Shown here: positions 9,130-17,425 of the stretch, one piece after another | How positions within the stretch are numbered: the first letter of the stretch is position 1 | Layout of the letters: the number at the start of each line of letters is the position of its first letter | NCBI RefSeq assembly: GCF_947305955.1 | Contig: NZ_CAMZFB010000018.1 | Span: forward strand, 1-47,060 | Reading direction: 5' to 3' | Source: an uncultured Brevundimonas sp. | GTDB lineage: Bacteria > Pseudomonadota > Alphaproteobacteria > Caulobacterales > Caulobacteraceae | DNA length: 47,060 bases | The notes under the pieces: generated by a model | What the model was told of the DNA's origin: nothing | Seen by the model: the letters and a program-made list of their open reading frames with translations, nothing else | Database searches by the model: none | Program-made: the position numbers and the translations under genes

Positions 9130-9579
9130 TTACAATGCGTCGGAGCCATCCGATTGGGGTTGAATCCGCTCCAGCCCTTCGCGAACCTTGGGATGCGATA
9201 CGGCCAGACCCAGTTTCTGGGCCACATAGACCTCCAGAATCATTCGCGTCATGTCGTCCTCGACCGTCAGCCAGCGGGCCTCGACGGGTGGGTTCTGATG
9301 CGGCCCAAAGGGGACGGATCGACTGCGAAAGTTGGAGAAATCGGCACCGGCCGGATTGCTGCCGATCAGGATAGAAATCGACCCGCGAAATGACGGGTAA
9401 AGCAGCTCCGCCTCATTCACGTGGGGCGGAGCGCCGGTCAGGATCGGTTCGTCCTGAATATAGAAAACATAGAGCGCCTTATCGACGGGCAGAAAGCCGC
9501 GAACGACGGGCATTCGCGGCCTTGCCATCAGATCGGCATACAGGCCCGGCAGGGCTGCCATGACCTCGGGCGAGGGCAT
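9130..9579 (-). CDS. Conserved-looking hypothetical, possibly a degenerate GIY-YIG-like domain
   Basis: This protein of 149 residues has no signal or membrane segment. I do not recognise it securely. KALYVFYIQDEPILTG (about residues 34-49) resembles the first beta-hairpin of GIY-YIG domains, and RWLTVEDDMTRMILEVYVAQKLG (shown only in outline: W-x-T-V-x-D then L-E-V-Y near residues 102-124) resembles the C-terminal strand and the catalytic-Glu helix. The arginine helix in between is poorly matched. It starts five bases after the stop of the PEBP-like gene, with AAGGGA as ribosome site, so the two are an operon. Nuclease activity should not be assumed. Confidence 0.6.
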   Translation of the reverse strand: MPSPEVMAALPGLYADLMARPRMPVVRGFLPVDKALYVFYIQDEPILTGAPPHVNEAELLYPSFRGSISILIGSNPAGADFSNFRSRSVPFGPHQNPPVEARWLTVEDDMTRMILEVYVAQKLGLAVSHPKVREGLERIQPQSDGSDAL

Positions 9580-9584
9580 TTCCC

Positions 9585-10070
9585 TTATTCGCCCTTGTTC
9601 TCGTAGATGCCGGTGATCGACGCCTTGGCGAGGGTGTGGAAGTGCAGGTTGAACCCGTACACGGCACCGGAGTTGTCGGCGTTGACGTCCAGACGGTCGG
9701 TGTCCACGGCAAAGACGGTGAAGATATAGCGGTGCGGGCCATGGCCTGCGGGCGGGGCAGCGCCGCCAAAGCCCGGCTGGCCAAAGTCGGTACGGCCTTG
9801 AATGGCACCCGACGGCAGCTTGCCGCCATCCGGCGCACCCGCACCGGTTTCCAACTCGGTCACGTCTGCCGGAATATTGGCTACGGTCCAGTGCCAGAAG
9901 CCCGAGCCGGTCGGCGCGTCGGGGTCATAGCAGGTGATGGCGAAGGACTTGGTGCCTTCCGGCGCGCCCGACCACTTCAGGTGCGGCGAGACATTGCCCT
10001 TGGCATAGACCTGCGCGTCCGGCAGCTGACCGCCGTCGGTCAGGTCGTTGGAAGTCAGGGTAAAGGTCAT
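9585..10070 (-). CDS. YbhB/YbcL family PEBP-like (Raf kinase inhibitor-like) protein
   Basis: This 161-residue protein carries the hallmarks of the phosphatidylethanolamine-binding family: SPHLKWSGAPEGTKSFAI, then DPDAPTGSGFWHWTVANIP, and GPHRYIFTVFAVD near the C-terminal third. The conserved DPDAP and GxHRY residues line the ligand pocket in the family. Bacterial YbhB-like proteins have no settled physiological role. The length matches the family and there is no signal peptide, so it is cytoplasmic. GGAGG lies nine bases upstream of ATG 10070. It is first in a two-gene unit with the 149-residue hypothetical. Confidence 0.93.
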   Translation of the reverse strand: MTFTLTSNDLTDGGQLPDAQVYAKGNVSPHLKWSGAPEGTKSFAITCYDPDAPTGSGFWHWTVANIPADVTELETGAGAPDGGKLPSGAIQGRTDFGQPGFGGAAPPAGHGPHRYIFTVFAVDTDRLDVNADNSGAVYGFNLHFHTLAKASITGIYENKGE

Positions 10071-10155
10071 GGGTCAATCCCTCCGCAAAAACAGGCCCGT
10101 CCAGTGACACCTAAATGGCCTGTCGGTTAGGCCCGAGGCAAGGGCAATCGTTCAC

Positions 10156-10656
10156 TCAAAACGTCTGTCGGATGGAAATGCTTTCGATCATTTCGGCCAG
10201 ACGCTGCACGTCGCGGGAATCGAAGCCTGCGGTGTTGACGGTGGTCCGCTTGCCGTCATGGTATTTCAGCCTGAGCAAGCTGTGGATGGCTGCTGTCGAA
10301 TGGCTGATTGTGGCCTCAGACACGTTCCGCAATGACGTTGAACGCTCGGTGCCCGAAGAGCTGCGGATGATGACTTCATCCATGCCGATCACCATGCGGC
10401 GGCGGGCCAGCTTGGTACCGATCGCCAGATTGGCGGCGGGCAGGGCCAGCCACGCCAAACCGAACCCCAGCCAAAGCATAAGACCCTCGCCGTGAAAGGA
10501 CGACAAAACCTCACGCGGGGCACGGATCAGCGCGACGCCCAGCAACAGCACCGTCAGCACAAACAGCCCGTGACAAGCCATGCTGAGGACCCCGAACGGG
10601 ATGTAGCGATAAAGGATATGGGGGCGAACAACATCGCCGGGGCGCAAAGGCTTCAT
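10156..10656 (-). CDS. Two-helix membrane protein with PH-like C-terminal domain
   Basis: Counted from ATG 10656, which has GGGAGGA just upstream (a TTG four codons earlier is open too), the protein has 166 residues. Two hydrophobic segments (about residues 18-42 and 57-80) are followed by a soluble beta-rich part, RMVIGMDEVIIRSSSGTERSTSL, of the kind found in bacterial PH domains (DUF304-like): after the membrane hairpin comes a strand-rich domain ending in an amphipathic helix (VQRLAEMIESI). The function is unknown. The PH assignment is from shape and layout rather than a clear motif. The flanks show no operon partner. Confidence 0.6.
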   Translation of the reverse strand: MKPLRPGDVVRPHILYRYIPFGVLSMACHGLFVLTVLLLGVALIRAPREVLSSFHGEGLMLWLGFGLAWLALPAANLAIGTKLARRRMVIGMDEVIIRSSSGTERSTSLRNVSEATISHSTAAIHSLLRLKYHDGKRTTVNTAGFDSRDVQRLAEMIESISIRQTF

Positions 10657-10741
10657 CAGTCCTCCCAATCCCGAGCAAACTGTAGGGAAGGGCGGAAAGC
10701 TGCAAGCGTGGCCGTTTTTATAGCTGTGTCAAAGACTTGGG

Positions 10742-11236
10742 TCAGCCAAAGGCCGGATGGTAACGAACCGCGCCGCCAAGCCCTTGCCTTGGTTCGTGCC
10801 AGACCAGAACCTGAAAATATTCGGGCGGCGGGCCGGGATAGGTGAAGCGCGCATCCTGCTTGAAGCCGAAGCGACCATAATAGGCGGGATCGCCCATCAC
10901 CACACAGCCATTGGCCCCGATCACCCGCAGCTGCTCTAATCCATTCTCGATCAGCGCCTGGCCGATGCCACGGCCTTGCAGGTCCGGATGGACCGATACT
11001 GGACCCAGCCCGAACCAGCCGGACTGTTCGCACCATTCGACGGGAGAAAAGGCGGCATGGCCGACAATCCGGCCGTCCAACTCCGCCACAATGGAAATGG
11101 TCAGGGCCTTGGCATCGCGCAAAGCGTCGATGATGCGTGGCTCGGACCCGTCACTGTGGGGATGCCCCTGAAACGCCAACTGCGTCAGGGAAAAGATTGC
11201 GGCCCGATCCGCAGGGGACTCGGGCCGCAAAATCAT
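10742..11236 (-). CDS. GNAT family N-acetyltransferase
   Basis: Start ATG 11236 overlaps the purS stop (TGATG), so the gene is translationally coupled to purS. The protein has 164 residues, usual for a GNAT domain. It begins MILRPESPADRAAI, has the motif A acetyl-CoA loop GPVSVHPDLQGRGIGQALI (Q-x-x-G-x-G/A), and continues with MGDPAYYGRFGFKQDARFTY. The latter is typical of the YhbS-like (COG3153) group of predicted acetyltransferases. The substrate is unknown. Coupling to a purine gene does not by itself prove a purine-related role. Confidence 0.9.
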   Translation of the reverse strand: MILRPESPADRAAIFSLTQLAFQGHPHSDGSEPRIIDALRDAKALTISIVAELDGRIVGHAAFSPVEWCEQSGWFGLGPVSVHPDLQGRGIGQALIENGLEQLRVIGANGCVVMGDPAYYGRFGFKQDARFTYPGPPPEYFQVLVWHEPRQGLGGAVRYHPAFG

Positions 11237-11475
11237 CAGGCGATCTCGATCTTGTAGGATTCGATGACCGTATTGGCCAAAAGCGTCTCGCACATGCGCT
11301 TCACTTCGGCTTCCTTGTCCGCAACGTCGTCGGCCAGATCGAACTCGATCAGCTTGCCGACGCGGGCGTTGGCGACACCGCCCCAACCCAGACCTTGCAG
11401 AGCGCCTTCGACGGCCTTGCCCTGAACATCCAGCACGCCCGGCTTGAGGAAGACGTGAACCTTAACCTTGGCCAT
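11236..11475 (-). CDS. purS: Phosphoribosylformylglycinamidine synthase subunit PurS
   Basis: This 79-residue protein starts at ATG 11475, which overlaps the purC stop (TAATG). It begins [19 protein letters not shown] and contains GLGWGGVANARVGKLIEFDL, the standard PurS pattern. PurS dimers bridge PurL and PurQ and help form the ammonia channel of FGAM synthetase. It lies in the tightly coupled order purC-purS-GNAT, with one-base overlaps at both ends, so synthesis of the three proteins is linked. Confidence 0.97.
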   Translation of the reverse strand: MAKVKVHVFLKPGVLDVQGKAVEGALQGLGWGGVANARVGKLIEFDLADDVADKEAEVKRMCETLLANTVIESYKIEIA

Positions 11476-12233
11476 TAATGCAGCCCCCCCTGAATAACAG
11501 TCGGCATGTCTTTCATGATGCCGAGACGGCGAGCCACTTCGGTGTAGCTCTCGATGACATTGCCCATGTCGCGGCGGAAGCGGTCCTTGTCCAGCTTCTC
11601 GCCCGTGGCGGTATCCCACAGGCGGCACGAGTCAGGGCTGATTTCGTCGGCGAGGATGACGCGCGAGAAGTCGTTCTCGTAGATGCGGCCAAACTCGATC
11701 TTGAAGTCGACGAGGGTGATGCCGACAGCCGCGAACATGCCCGACAGGAAGTCGTTCACGCGGATGGCGGTGGCCAGAATGTCGTCCAGTTCCTGGGTGG
11801 TGGCCCAGCCGAAGGCGGTGATGTGCTCTTCGGAGATCATCGGATCGTTGAGTTCGTCTTTTTTGTAATAGAACTCGATGATCGAACGCGGCAGCGGCGT
11901 GCCTTCTTCGAGGCCCAGACGCTTGGCGATCGAGCCAGCGGCGATGTTGCGGACCACGACCTCCAGCGGCACGATCTCGACTTCGCGGATCAGCTGCTCG
12001 CGCAGGTTCAGGCGCTTGATGAAGTGATTGGTGACGCCGATCTGGTTCAGGCGGCTCATCACAAACTCGCTGATGCGGTTGTTGATGACGCCCTTGCCTT
12101 CCAGCTGGGCCTTCTTTTCGCCGTTGAAGGCGGTCGCATCATCCTTGAAGTACTGGATCAGCGTGCCGGGCTCCGGACCCTCGTAAAGGATCTTGGCCTT
12201 GCCCTCGTAGAGCATTTTGCGCTTGGTGTTCAT
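11475..12233 (-). CDS. purC: SAICAR synthetase PurC
   Basis: Counted from ATG 12233 (the codon before is GTG and could also start), the protein has 252 residues, matching the family. PurC joins aspartate to CAIR with ATP. Signature segments are [13 protein letters not shown] at the start, the ATP loop around [26 protein letters not shown], and [10 protein letters not shown] followed by [14 protein letters not shown]. It heads the unit purC-purS-GNAT. The promoter should lie in the 264 bases between it and the divergent zeta-inhibitor gene. Confidence 0.97.
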   Translation of the reverse strand: MNTKRKMLYEGKAKILYEGPEPGTLIQYFKDDATAFNGEKKAQLEGKGVINNRISEFVMSRLNQIGVTNHFIKRLNLREQLIREVEIVPLEVVVRNIAAGSIAKRLGLEEGTPLPRSIIEFYYKKDELNDPMISEEHITAFGWATTQELDDILATAIRVNDFLSGMFAAVGITLVDFKIEFGRIYENDFSRVILADEISPDSCRLWDTATGEKLDKDRFRRDMGNVIESYTEVARRLGIMKDMPTVIQGGLH

Positions 12234-12420
12234 CACTGGCGTTCCCGAACGGGGAGGTAACGGTGGCCTTCAAAACGAAAAACGCGCAGGCCCGTGAACG
12301 GGCAGCGCGGTCCTTGAGTCGATGGCGGCTTTATAGAACCGAGTGCCCTTTAACCGAACGCGGGCTGTGACACAAATATCCATACACGGCGAACGCGCAC
12401 ACAACCGTGTTTAACGGTTA

Positions 12421-12450
12421 TTGACCTTGGGGCATTTGGGAGGCCATAGA
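12421..12450 (+). promoter_or_regulatory. Candidate promoter for the zeta-inhibitor gene
   Basis: TTGACC at 12421-12426 and CATAGA at 12445-12450, 18 bases apart, lie 48 bases before ATG 12498 in an intergenic region. The first box is close to the housekeeping -35 consensus; the second is a partial -10. Not tested. Confidence 0.35.
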
Positions 12451-12497
12451 GCGCCATGCGGGAATGAATGTCTCCCGTGAACTGGAGTTACGACGCG

Positions 12498-12821
12498 ATG
12501 ACGACCTTCGAAGATCGGGAACAGGCCTACGAGGCCAAATACGCCCTCGATCAGGAACAGGAATTCAAGGCCATCGCCCGTCGCAACAAGTTGCTGGGCC
12601 TGTGGGCCGCTGAAAAGATGGGCCTTTCCGCCGAGAGCGCCGATCAGTACGCCGCCGCTGTTGTGCGCGCTGATTTCGAGCAGCCGGGCGAAGAGGACGT
12701 GTTCCGCAAGATTGCCGGCGACTTCAAGGGCGCTGGCCTGACCGTTTCGGACACCGAAGTCCGCAGCAAGATGGACGAACTGGCTTCGATCGCCCGCGAG
12801 CAAATCCGCGCTGGCCAATAA
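12498..12821 (+). CDS. F1-ATPase inhibitor zeta subunit (DUF1476)
   Basis: This protein of 107 residues counts from ATG 12498 (an upstream ATG at 12468 is in frame but the family begins MTTFEDRE). The sequence is charged and all-helical: FEDREQAYEAKYALDQEQEF, then a four-helix body with LLGLWAAEKMGL. In Paracoccus and related Alphaproteobacteria zeta binds the F1 sector through its N-terminal helix and blocks ATP hydrolysis, protecting ATP pools when proton motive force falls. It is monocistronic and ends in a strong terminator. Confidence 0.93.
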   Translation: MTTFEDREQAYEAKYALDQEQEFKAIARRNKLLGLWAAEKMGLSAESADQYAAAVVRADFEQPGEEDVFRKIAGDFKGAGLTVSDTEVRSKMDELASIAREQIRAGQ

Positions 12822-12845
12822 GCCTTTTTATATCCAATAAAAATC

Positions 12846-12886
12846 GAGGCCCGCGACCGGAGGGGAAGGTCGCGGGCCTCTTTTTT
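12846..12886. terminator. Strong intrinsic terminator after the zeta-inhibitor gene
   Basis: Arms GAGGCCCGCGACC (12846-12858) and GGTCGCGGGCCTC (12868-12880) form a perfect 13-bp stem followed by six Ts. On the minus strand a T-rich run also follows, so it may stop transcription from both sides, including the fasciclin gene. Confidence 0.93.
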
Positions 12887-12980
12887 ACCGGCCTGCCTCA
12901 ATTGGGGGAAATGCTGTTGAGGACAGACATGCGCACTGCCAGCGCGACAGTATAACTCGCAAACCGGCGGTCGGTTTCAC

Positions 12981-13583
12981 TTACGGCATCAAAACCGTAT
13001 CGACGACGTGAACCACGCCATTGGTGCGGGCTTGGTCGGCTAGGGTGATGGTCGATTTGCCGCCCTTGGCGTCGGTGATTTCCCAACGACCATTGCCCGC
13101 GTCGCGCAGGGTCAGCTTGCCACCCTGAATGGTGGTCAGGGTCGCCACGCCGTTGTTGGCAGCAGCTTGCGAGGCCAGATCGGCGGCGGTCACACGGCCC
13201 GGTACCACGTGATAGGTCAGGATCTTGGTCAGATCGGCCTTCTTGGCCGGCTGCATCAGGGCATCACGGTCAGCGGCCGGAATCTTGTCAAAGGCGGCGT
13301 TGTTCGGGGCGAAAACCGTGAACGGGCCCGGACCCGACAGGCGATCCTTCAGGCCAGCCGACTGGACGGCGGCGGTCAGGGTGGTGAACTCCGGCGCGCT
13401 GCTGGCGGCGGTGATGATGTCAGCCGTCGGGGCAGCGGTGGTGGTCGTGGTGGTCGCGGCCGGATCCGAAGCCGGTGCCGAACCGGTCTGGGCCGGCTGG
13501 TTATTATTGTTACCGCAGGCGGCCAGCGTCAGGGCGGCGGCGGAGGCGATAAGCACGGCGGAGGTTTTACGCAGAGCGATCAT
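12981..13583 (-). CDS. Fasciclin (FAS1) domain lipoprotein
   Basis: This 200-residue protein begins with a lipoprotein signal (AAALTLAAC, Cys23), then a low-complexity Ala/Thr linker (about residues 30-55). One FAS1 domain follows: FTTLTAAVQSAGLKDRL, the conserved GPFTVFAPNNAAFDKI, then LTYHVVPG (about residues 122-129) and the closing NGVVHVVDTVLMP. FAS1 domains act in surface adhesion or matrix contact. The protein is expected to be anchored in a membrane and exposed to the periplasm or the surface. Start ATG 13583 has an AGGGAGAG ribosome site. It is a single-gene unit. Confidence 0.93.
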   Translation of the reverse strand: MIALRKTSAVLIASAAALTLAACGNNNNQPAQTGSAPASDPAATTTTTTAAPTADIITAASSAPEFTTLTAAVQSAGLKDRLSGPGPFTVFAPNNAAFDKIPAADRDALMQPAKKADLTKILTYHVVPGRVTAADLASQAAANNGVATLTTIQGGKLTLRDAGNGRWEITDAKGGKSTITLADQARTNGVVHVVDTVLMP

Positions 13584-13676
13584 GATGTGTCTCTCCCTAA
13601 AAGCGTCGCGCGGCGGCGACTGAGGAGAGATTACGGTTCAGAACGGCAAAGGATGCAGTCAGGGCCGATTTTGTGA

Positions 13677-14204
13677 TCAGCCGCCGGTCGTTCCGACATC
13701 CTGAGAGCCGAAAAGCGCCGCGCGCCATGCTGCCGATTTCTCGGCGAGGGGGCGAGCGTGTGCCGGACTGCTGGACGGCAGATCGACGAGACGTGTCCGC
13801 TCGGGCAGGTCCTTCAGGATACGGCGGCCGATCTTGGCCGCCGCCGCACCATTAAACGCCACCGTATGCAGTTGCGGCAAACCCGATACCAAGCCCACAA
13901 GGTCCGCCGCTTCCGGCGACCGGATGGCGGCGTCCAGACTGCCTGACCGTTCGGCGGATGCCAAAACGTCCCACAGGCCAAAGCCCTTGGCCTTCAATGC
14001 CGCGACCCTTTCGGAATAGGGCATGGACGGCAGATCAACGCCCACCAACTGGCCCATAACAGGCCAGAAGGCATTGCGCGGATGGGCATAATATTGACCC
14101 GCTGCCAGTGACGCGACGCCCGGCAGGCTGCCGAGGATCAGCACCCTTGTTTCGGGCGTCACCTCGGGCGCAAAGCCGATGGAGCGGGCAGGGGCGTCGG
14201 CCAT
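13677..14204 (-). CDS. Hypoxanthine-type DNA glycosylase (UDG superfamily, family 6-like)
   Basis: This 175-residue protein has the motif I segment LILGSLPGVASLAAGQYY followed by HPRNAFWPVMG, and the C-terminal motif LPSSSPAHARPLAEK. These are characteristic of the DNA-deoxyinosine (hypoxanthine) glycosylase group, which removes deaminated adenine from DNA in base-excision repair. It starts three bases after the purU stop on the same strand, so the two genes are co-transcribed. The short Gly-rich tail (GTTGG) is not part of the fold. Confidence 0.88.
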   Translation of the reverse strand: MADAPARSIGFAPEVTPETRVLILGSLPGVASLAAGQYYAHPRNAFWPVMGQLVGVDLPSMPYSERVAALKAKGFGLWDVLASAERSGSLDAAIRSPEAADLVGLVSGLPQLHTVAFNGAAAAKIGRRILKDLPERTRLVDLPSSSPAHARPLAEKSAAWRAALFGSQDVGTTGG

Positions 14205-14207
14205 AGC

Positions 14208-15047
14208 TTATTCCGCGAAGACGACCGTCTTTTCCCCGTGGATCAGGACGCGGTCGTGCAGATAGTGGGACACAGCGCGGGCCAAAACGCGGCGCTCGAT
14301 GTCGCGACCCTTGCGGATCAGGTCCTCGGGCGCGTCGCGGTGGCTGATGCGTTCCACATCCTGTTCAATGATGGGGCCTTCGTCCAGATCGGCGGTGACG
14401 AAGTGAGCGGTAGCCCCGATCAGTTTCACGCCGCGTGCATGGGCCTGATGATAGGGCTTGGCTCCCTTGAAGCCCGGCAGGAAGGAGTGGTGGATGTTGA
14501 TGCAGCGTCCGGCCAGCTTGCCCGCCAGATCATCCGACAGGATTTGCATATAGCGGGCCAGCACCACCAGCTCCGTGCCGGTTTCCTCGATCAGGGCCAG
14601 CAGTTGCTTCTCCTGCTCGGCCTTGTCGCCCTTCATCGGCAGGTGGTGGAAGGGCAGGTCGCCCAGATCGACGTGGCCGATCATCTCGCGCGGGTGGTTC
14701 GAGACGATGGCGGTGATGTCCATCTCCATCTCGCCCGTGCGCCAGCGGTAAAGCAGGTCCGCCAGACAGTGATCGAATTTGGATGTCAGGATCATCACCT
14801 TGCGCGGTTCGGGCCCACGCATGGTCCAGTCCATCTCCAGCCGCTCGGCCAGCGAGGTGAAATCGGCCCGCGCCGCGTCCGGCGTGTCGCCTTCGGCCAG
14901 ATCGAACGCCACGCGCATGAAGAAGGTCCCGGTGCTGGGCTCACCGAACTGCTGGGCATCGATGATGTTGGCGTCACGTTCCAGCAGGAAGGTCGAGACA
15001 GCCGAAACCAGACCGCGACGGTCAGGGCAGGAAAGCGTGAGGATCAT
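14208..15047 (-). CDS. purU: Formyltetrahydrofolate deformylase PurU
   Basis: This 279-residue protein hydrolyses 10-formyl-THF to formate and THF, balancing one-carbon units and supplying formate for PurT-type purine synthesis. An N-terminal ACT domain ([19 protein letters not shown]) is joined to a formyltransferase domain whose catalytic Asn-His-Asp are visible in [18 protein letters not shown] and in [13 protein letters not shown]. The start ATG 15047 has only a weak ribosome site. The DNA-glycosylase gene follows directly. No purT is seen in the window. Confidence 0.96.
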   Translation of the reverse strand: MILTLSCPDRRGLVSAVSTFLLERDANIIDAQQFGEPSTGTFFMRVAFDLAEGDTPDAARADFTSLAERLEMDWTMRGPEPRKVMILTSKFDHCLADLLYRWRTGEMEMDITAIVSNHPREMIGHVDLGDLPFHHLPMKGDKAEQEKQLLALIEETGTELVVLARYMQILSDDLAGKLAGRCINIHHSFLPGFKGAKPYHQAHARGVKLIGATAHFVTADLDEGPIIEQDVERISHRDAPEDLIRKGRDIERRVLARAVSHYLHDRVLIHGEKTVVFAE

Positions 15048-15104
15048 GGGACTTCGAGAACAGGAGGCGAATGGGGAGGGAAGGAAGCCTAAGGCGGTCG
15101 TGCG

Positions 15105-15821
15105 CTAGTTTCTAAGCCAGCCGACCACGGAATCCCGCGGCCTGGCGGCATAAGGGGCGACGGGCGCAACCGAATGCATCTGGGGCACGCGGAACAGCGA
15201 CAGGGTGTTGAAGCGCGGGATGAAGCCCTTGGTCACATCGCCCTTGTCGTCATGGAACAGCAACTGGCCACCCCAGTCGGCCCGCCAGTCGCGCGTAAAG
15301 CCCAGCGTATAGGCGGTCAGGCGGTCGCTGGCCTCGGTGCCAATATCGTTGTGTAGGCCGATAAAGTCACCGGGCCGATAGCGTGTGAGCTGACCATCGG
15401 CCTTACGCACCTGCGGCTGGTTGGTGACATAGGCACCAAAGGCCACAAACTCGGCGTTCAGGAATTCGGTCAGGCGGTGGACGGGGTGGCCCGGATCGCG
15501 CTTGGCCAAATAGGCCGTGATCAACGGATAGGCCGTATAGAGGAAGCCATATCCATGCCCCGCACGCTCCAGCATCGCGTTGATGCGTGCAGCCAAGGCG
15601 TCGGCACCCGTCGCCGCCTCTTGCGCGGACACCGTCACCGGACGCCCGTCCTCGCCCTCAAAGGCGGTGTCGAAGGCGAGGGTTTCGAACATTCCTGCAA
15701 TGTGGTCGGCCACACGGGGTTCGAAAATGTCAGGGATTTGCACCATGCCGTCGCGCGCATAGCTGGCGCGCGCCGTATTGGCGTCAACCGTCGGATTGAT
15801 GCGGATGGCCGGAATTGTCAC
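15105..15821 (-). CDS. 2-oxoglutarate/Fe(II)-dependent oxygenase, prolyl-hydroxylase-like
   Basis: I start it at GTG 15821, which has GGGGGAG six bases upstream. A longer reading from ATG 15905 would begin inside the purB terminator and is unlikely. The product has 238 residues. The double-stranded beta-helix motif is in the C-terminal half: GDFIGLHNDIGTEA gives the first His and Asp iron ligands (H-x-D), and VPQMHSVAPV gives the distal His, followed by RDSVVGWLRN with the Arg that normally binds 2-oxoglutarate. It resembles the 2OG-FeII_Oxy prolyl 4-hydroxylase branch. The substrate is unknown. Confidence 0.82.
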   Translation of the reverse strand: MTIPAIRINPTVDANTARASYARDGMVQIPDIFEPRVADHIAGMFETLAFDTAFEGEDGRPVTVSAQEAATGADALAARINAMLERAGHGYGFLYTAYPLITAYLAKRDPGHPVHRLTEFLNAEFVAFGAYVTNQPQVRKADGQLTRYRPGDFIGLHNDIGTEASDRLTAYTLGFTRDWRADWGGQLLFHDDKGDVTKGFIPRFNTLSLFRVPQMHSVAPVAPYAARPRDSVVGWLRN

Positions 15822-15868
15822 GCCTGTCTCCCCCAAGAGGACACCGTGATAGCCAATCAAGCTTGCAA

Positions 15869-15902
15869 GAAAAAGGGGAGGCCCTTTCGAGCCTCCCCCT
15901 TT
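15869..15902 (-). terminator. purB terminator
   Basis: On the minus strand the arms GGGGAGGC and GCCTCCCC form a stem, followed by TTTTTC. It lies about 20 bases after the purB stop codon. Confidence 0.88.
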
Positions 15903-15922
15903 CATTCGGATATCGAACCGGA

Positions 15923-17236
15923 TCAGCCTTCGCCGAAAACGCGGTTGAAGATCACATCGACATTCTTGGTGTGGTAGCCAAGGTCGAACAGGGCCTCCAG
16001 CTCGGCGTCGGGCAGGGTGACGCGGGCGTCGGCCTTGAGGAAGTCGATGAAACGGCCTTCTCCGCGCCAGACCTTCATGGCGTTTTCCTGAACCGCGGCA
16101 TAGGCGTCTTCACGGCTGATGCCCGCTTGGGTCAGGGCCAGCATGACGCGCTGCGAGAAGACCAGACCGCCCAGACGGTCGAGGTTCTTCTGCATGTTCT
16201 CCGGATAGATGTTCATGCGCTCGACCACGCCGGCCAGACGGTGCAGGGCGAAGTCGAGGTGGATGGTGGCGTCCGGACCGATGCCGCGCTCAACCGACGA
16301 GTGGCTGATATCGCGCTCGTGCCACAGGGCGACGTTTTCCATAGCCGGAACGACCGACGAGCGGACGAGGCGGGCCAGACCCGTCAGGTTCTCGGTCAGG
16401 ATCGGGTTGCGCTTGTGCGGCATGGCCGACGAGCCCTTTTGACCCTTGTCGAAGAACTCTTCGGCTTCCAGCACCTCGGTGCGCTGCAGGTGGCGAATTT
16501 CGGTGGCCAGACGCTCGATCGACGAGGCGATCACGCCAAGGGCGGCGAAGTAGGCGGCGTGGCGGTCGCGCGGGATGACCTGCGTCGAGACCGGCTCGAC
16601 CTGCAGACCCATCTGCTCGGCCACATAGGCTTCCACTTCCGGCGAGACGTTGGCGAAGGTGCCGACCGCACCCGAGATGGCGCAGGTGGCGATTTCTTCA
16701 CGGGCGGTCACGAGACGGCGACGGGCGCGCTGCCACTCGGCGTGATAGCCAGCCAGCTTGAGGCCGAAGGTGACGGGTTCTGCGTGGATGCCGTGCGAGC
16801 GACCGACGCAGACGGTGTACTTATGTTCCTTGGCTCGGGTTTCCAGCGCGCTTAGGACGCGATCAACGCCCGCCAGCAGCAGGTCCGACGAGCGGGCCAG
16901 TTGCACGGCGAAGCAGGTGTCCAGAACGTCCGACGAGGTCATGCCCTGGTGCAGGAAGCGGGCTTCGTCGCCGACGATTTCCGCCACGTGCGTCAGGAAG
17001 GCGATGACGTCGTGCTTGGTGGTGCGTTCGATCTCGTCGATGCGGTCGGCATCGAAGGTGGCATCCTTGCCCTTGGCCCAGATGGCTTCAGCAGCCTCGG
17101 TCGGGATCACACCCAACTCGGCCATCTTCGTGGCGGCGTGGGCTTCGATCTCGAACCAGATCTTGTACTTCGTGTCCTGGGACCAGATGGCGACGGCTTC
17201 GGGGCGGGTGTAGCGCGTGATCATGGTTGCGCTCAT
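15923..17236 (-). CDS. purB: Adenylosuccinate lyase PurB
   Basis: This 437-residue lyase acts twice in purine synthesis: SAICAR to AICAR, and adenylosuccinate to AMP, releasing fumarate each time. Family signatures are TKHDVIAFLTHVAE, GMTSSDVLDT, GRSHGIHAEPVTFG with its catalytic His, and the flexible fumarase/lyase loop GSSAMPHKRNPI with the catalytic Ser. The start may be ATG 17236 or ATG 17224 (MITRYTRPEA), which matches the usual N-terminus of the family; the AAGGA ribosome site sits too close to the first and a little far from the second. It is the last pur gene of the window. Confidence 0.97.
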   Translation of the reverse strand: MSATMITRYTRPEAVAIWSQDTKYKIWFEIEAHAATKMAELGVIPTEAAEAIWAKGKDATFDADRIDEIERTTKHDVIAFLTHVAEIVGDEARFLHQGMTSSDVLDTCFAVQLARSSDLLLAGVDRVLSALETRAKEHKYTVCVGRSHGIHAEPVTFGLKLAGYHAEWQRARRRLVTAREEIATCAISGAVGTFANVSPEVEAYVAEQMGLQVEPVSTQVIPRDRHAAYFAALGVIASSIERLATEIRHLQRTEVLEAEEFFDKGQKGSSAMPHKRNPILTENLTGLARLVRSSVVPAMENVALWHERDISHSSVERGIGPDATIHLDFALHRLAGVVERMNIYPENMQKNLDRLGGLVFSQRVMLALTQAGISREDAYAAVQENAMKVWRGEGRFIDFLKADARVTLPDAELEALFDLGYHTKNVDVIFNRVFGEG

Positions 17237-17353
17237 TCCTTCCCAAAGCCCGTTGAGTCAAGGCGCACAAAGCCCTGTTATGCAGAGGTCATGAAACCTT
17301 CATAGAAGAAGGGGGTTTACTCCCCCATCGCCTGTCCTACCTAAAGGCGTATC

Positions 17354-17402
17354 AGGAGGACGACCTCCCCCGCATTGGGCATTCACGTCGGGACGACCCG
17401 GC
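17354..17402 (+). promoter_or_regulatory. Guanidine-II (mini-ykkC) riboswitch
   Basis: Two small hairpins with identical ACGA loops stand in tandem: GGAGG-ACGA-CCTCC at 17355-17368, and GTCGGG-ACGA-CCCGGC at 17387-17402, with an 18-base linker. This is exactly the layout of the mini-ykkC motif, in which two ACGR loops dock and bind guanidinium. It lies 23 bases before the GTG start of an SMR exporter, with the AGGGAG ribosome site just downstream, so regulation is expected at translation initiation: guanidinium stabilises the hairpins and frees the ribosome site. Known class, recognised by eye. Confidence 0.92.
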
Positions 17403-17425
17403 ATGCCATGCATAGGGAGTCTGTC

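Noticed and set aside
15822..15905. 28-codon N-terminal extension of the 2OG oxygenase
   Set aside because: It would start inside the purB terminator and has no ribosome site; GTG 15821 has GGGGGAG.
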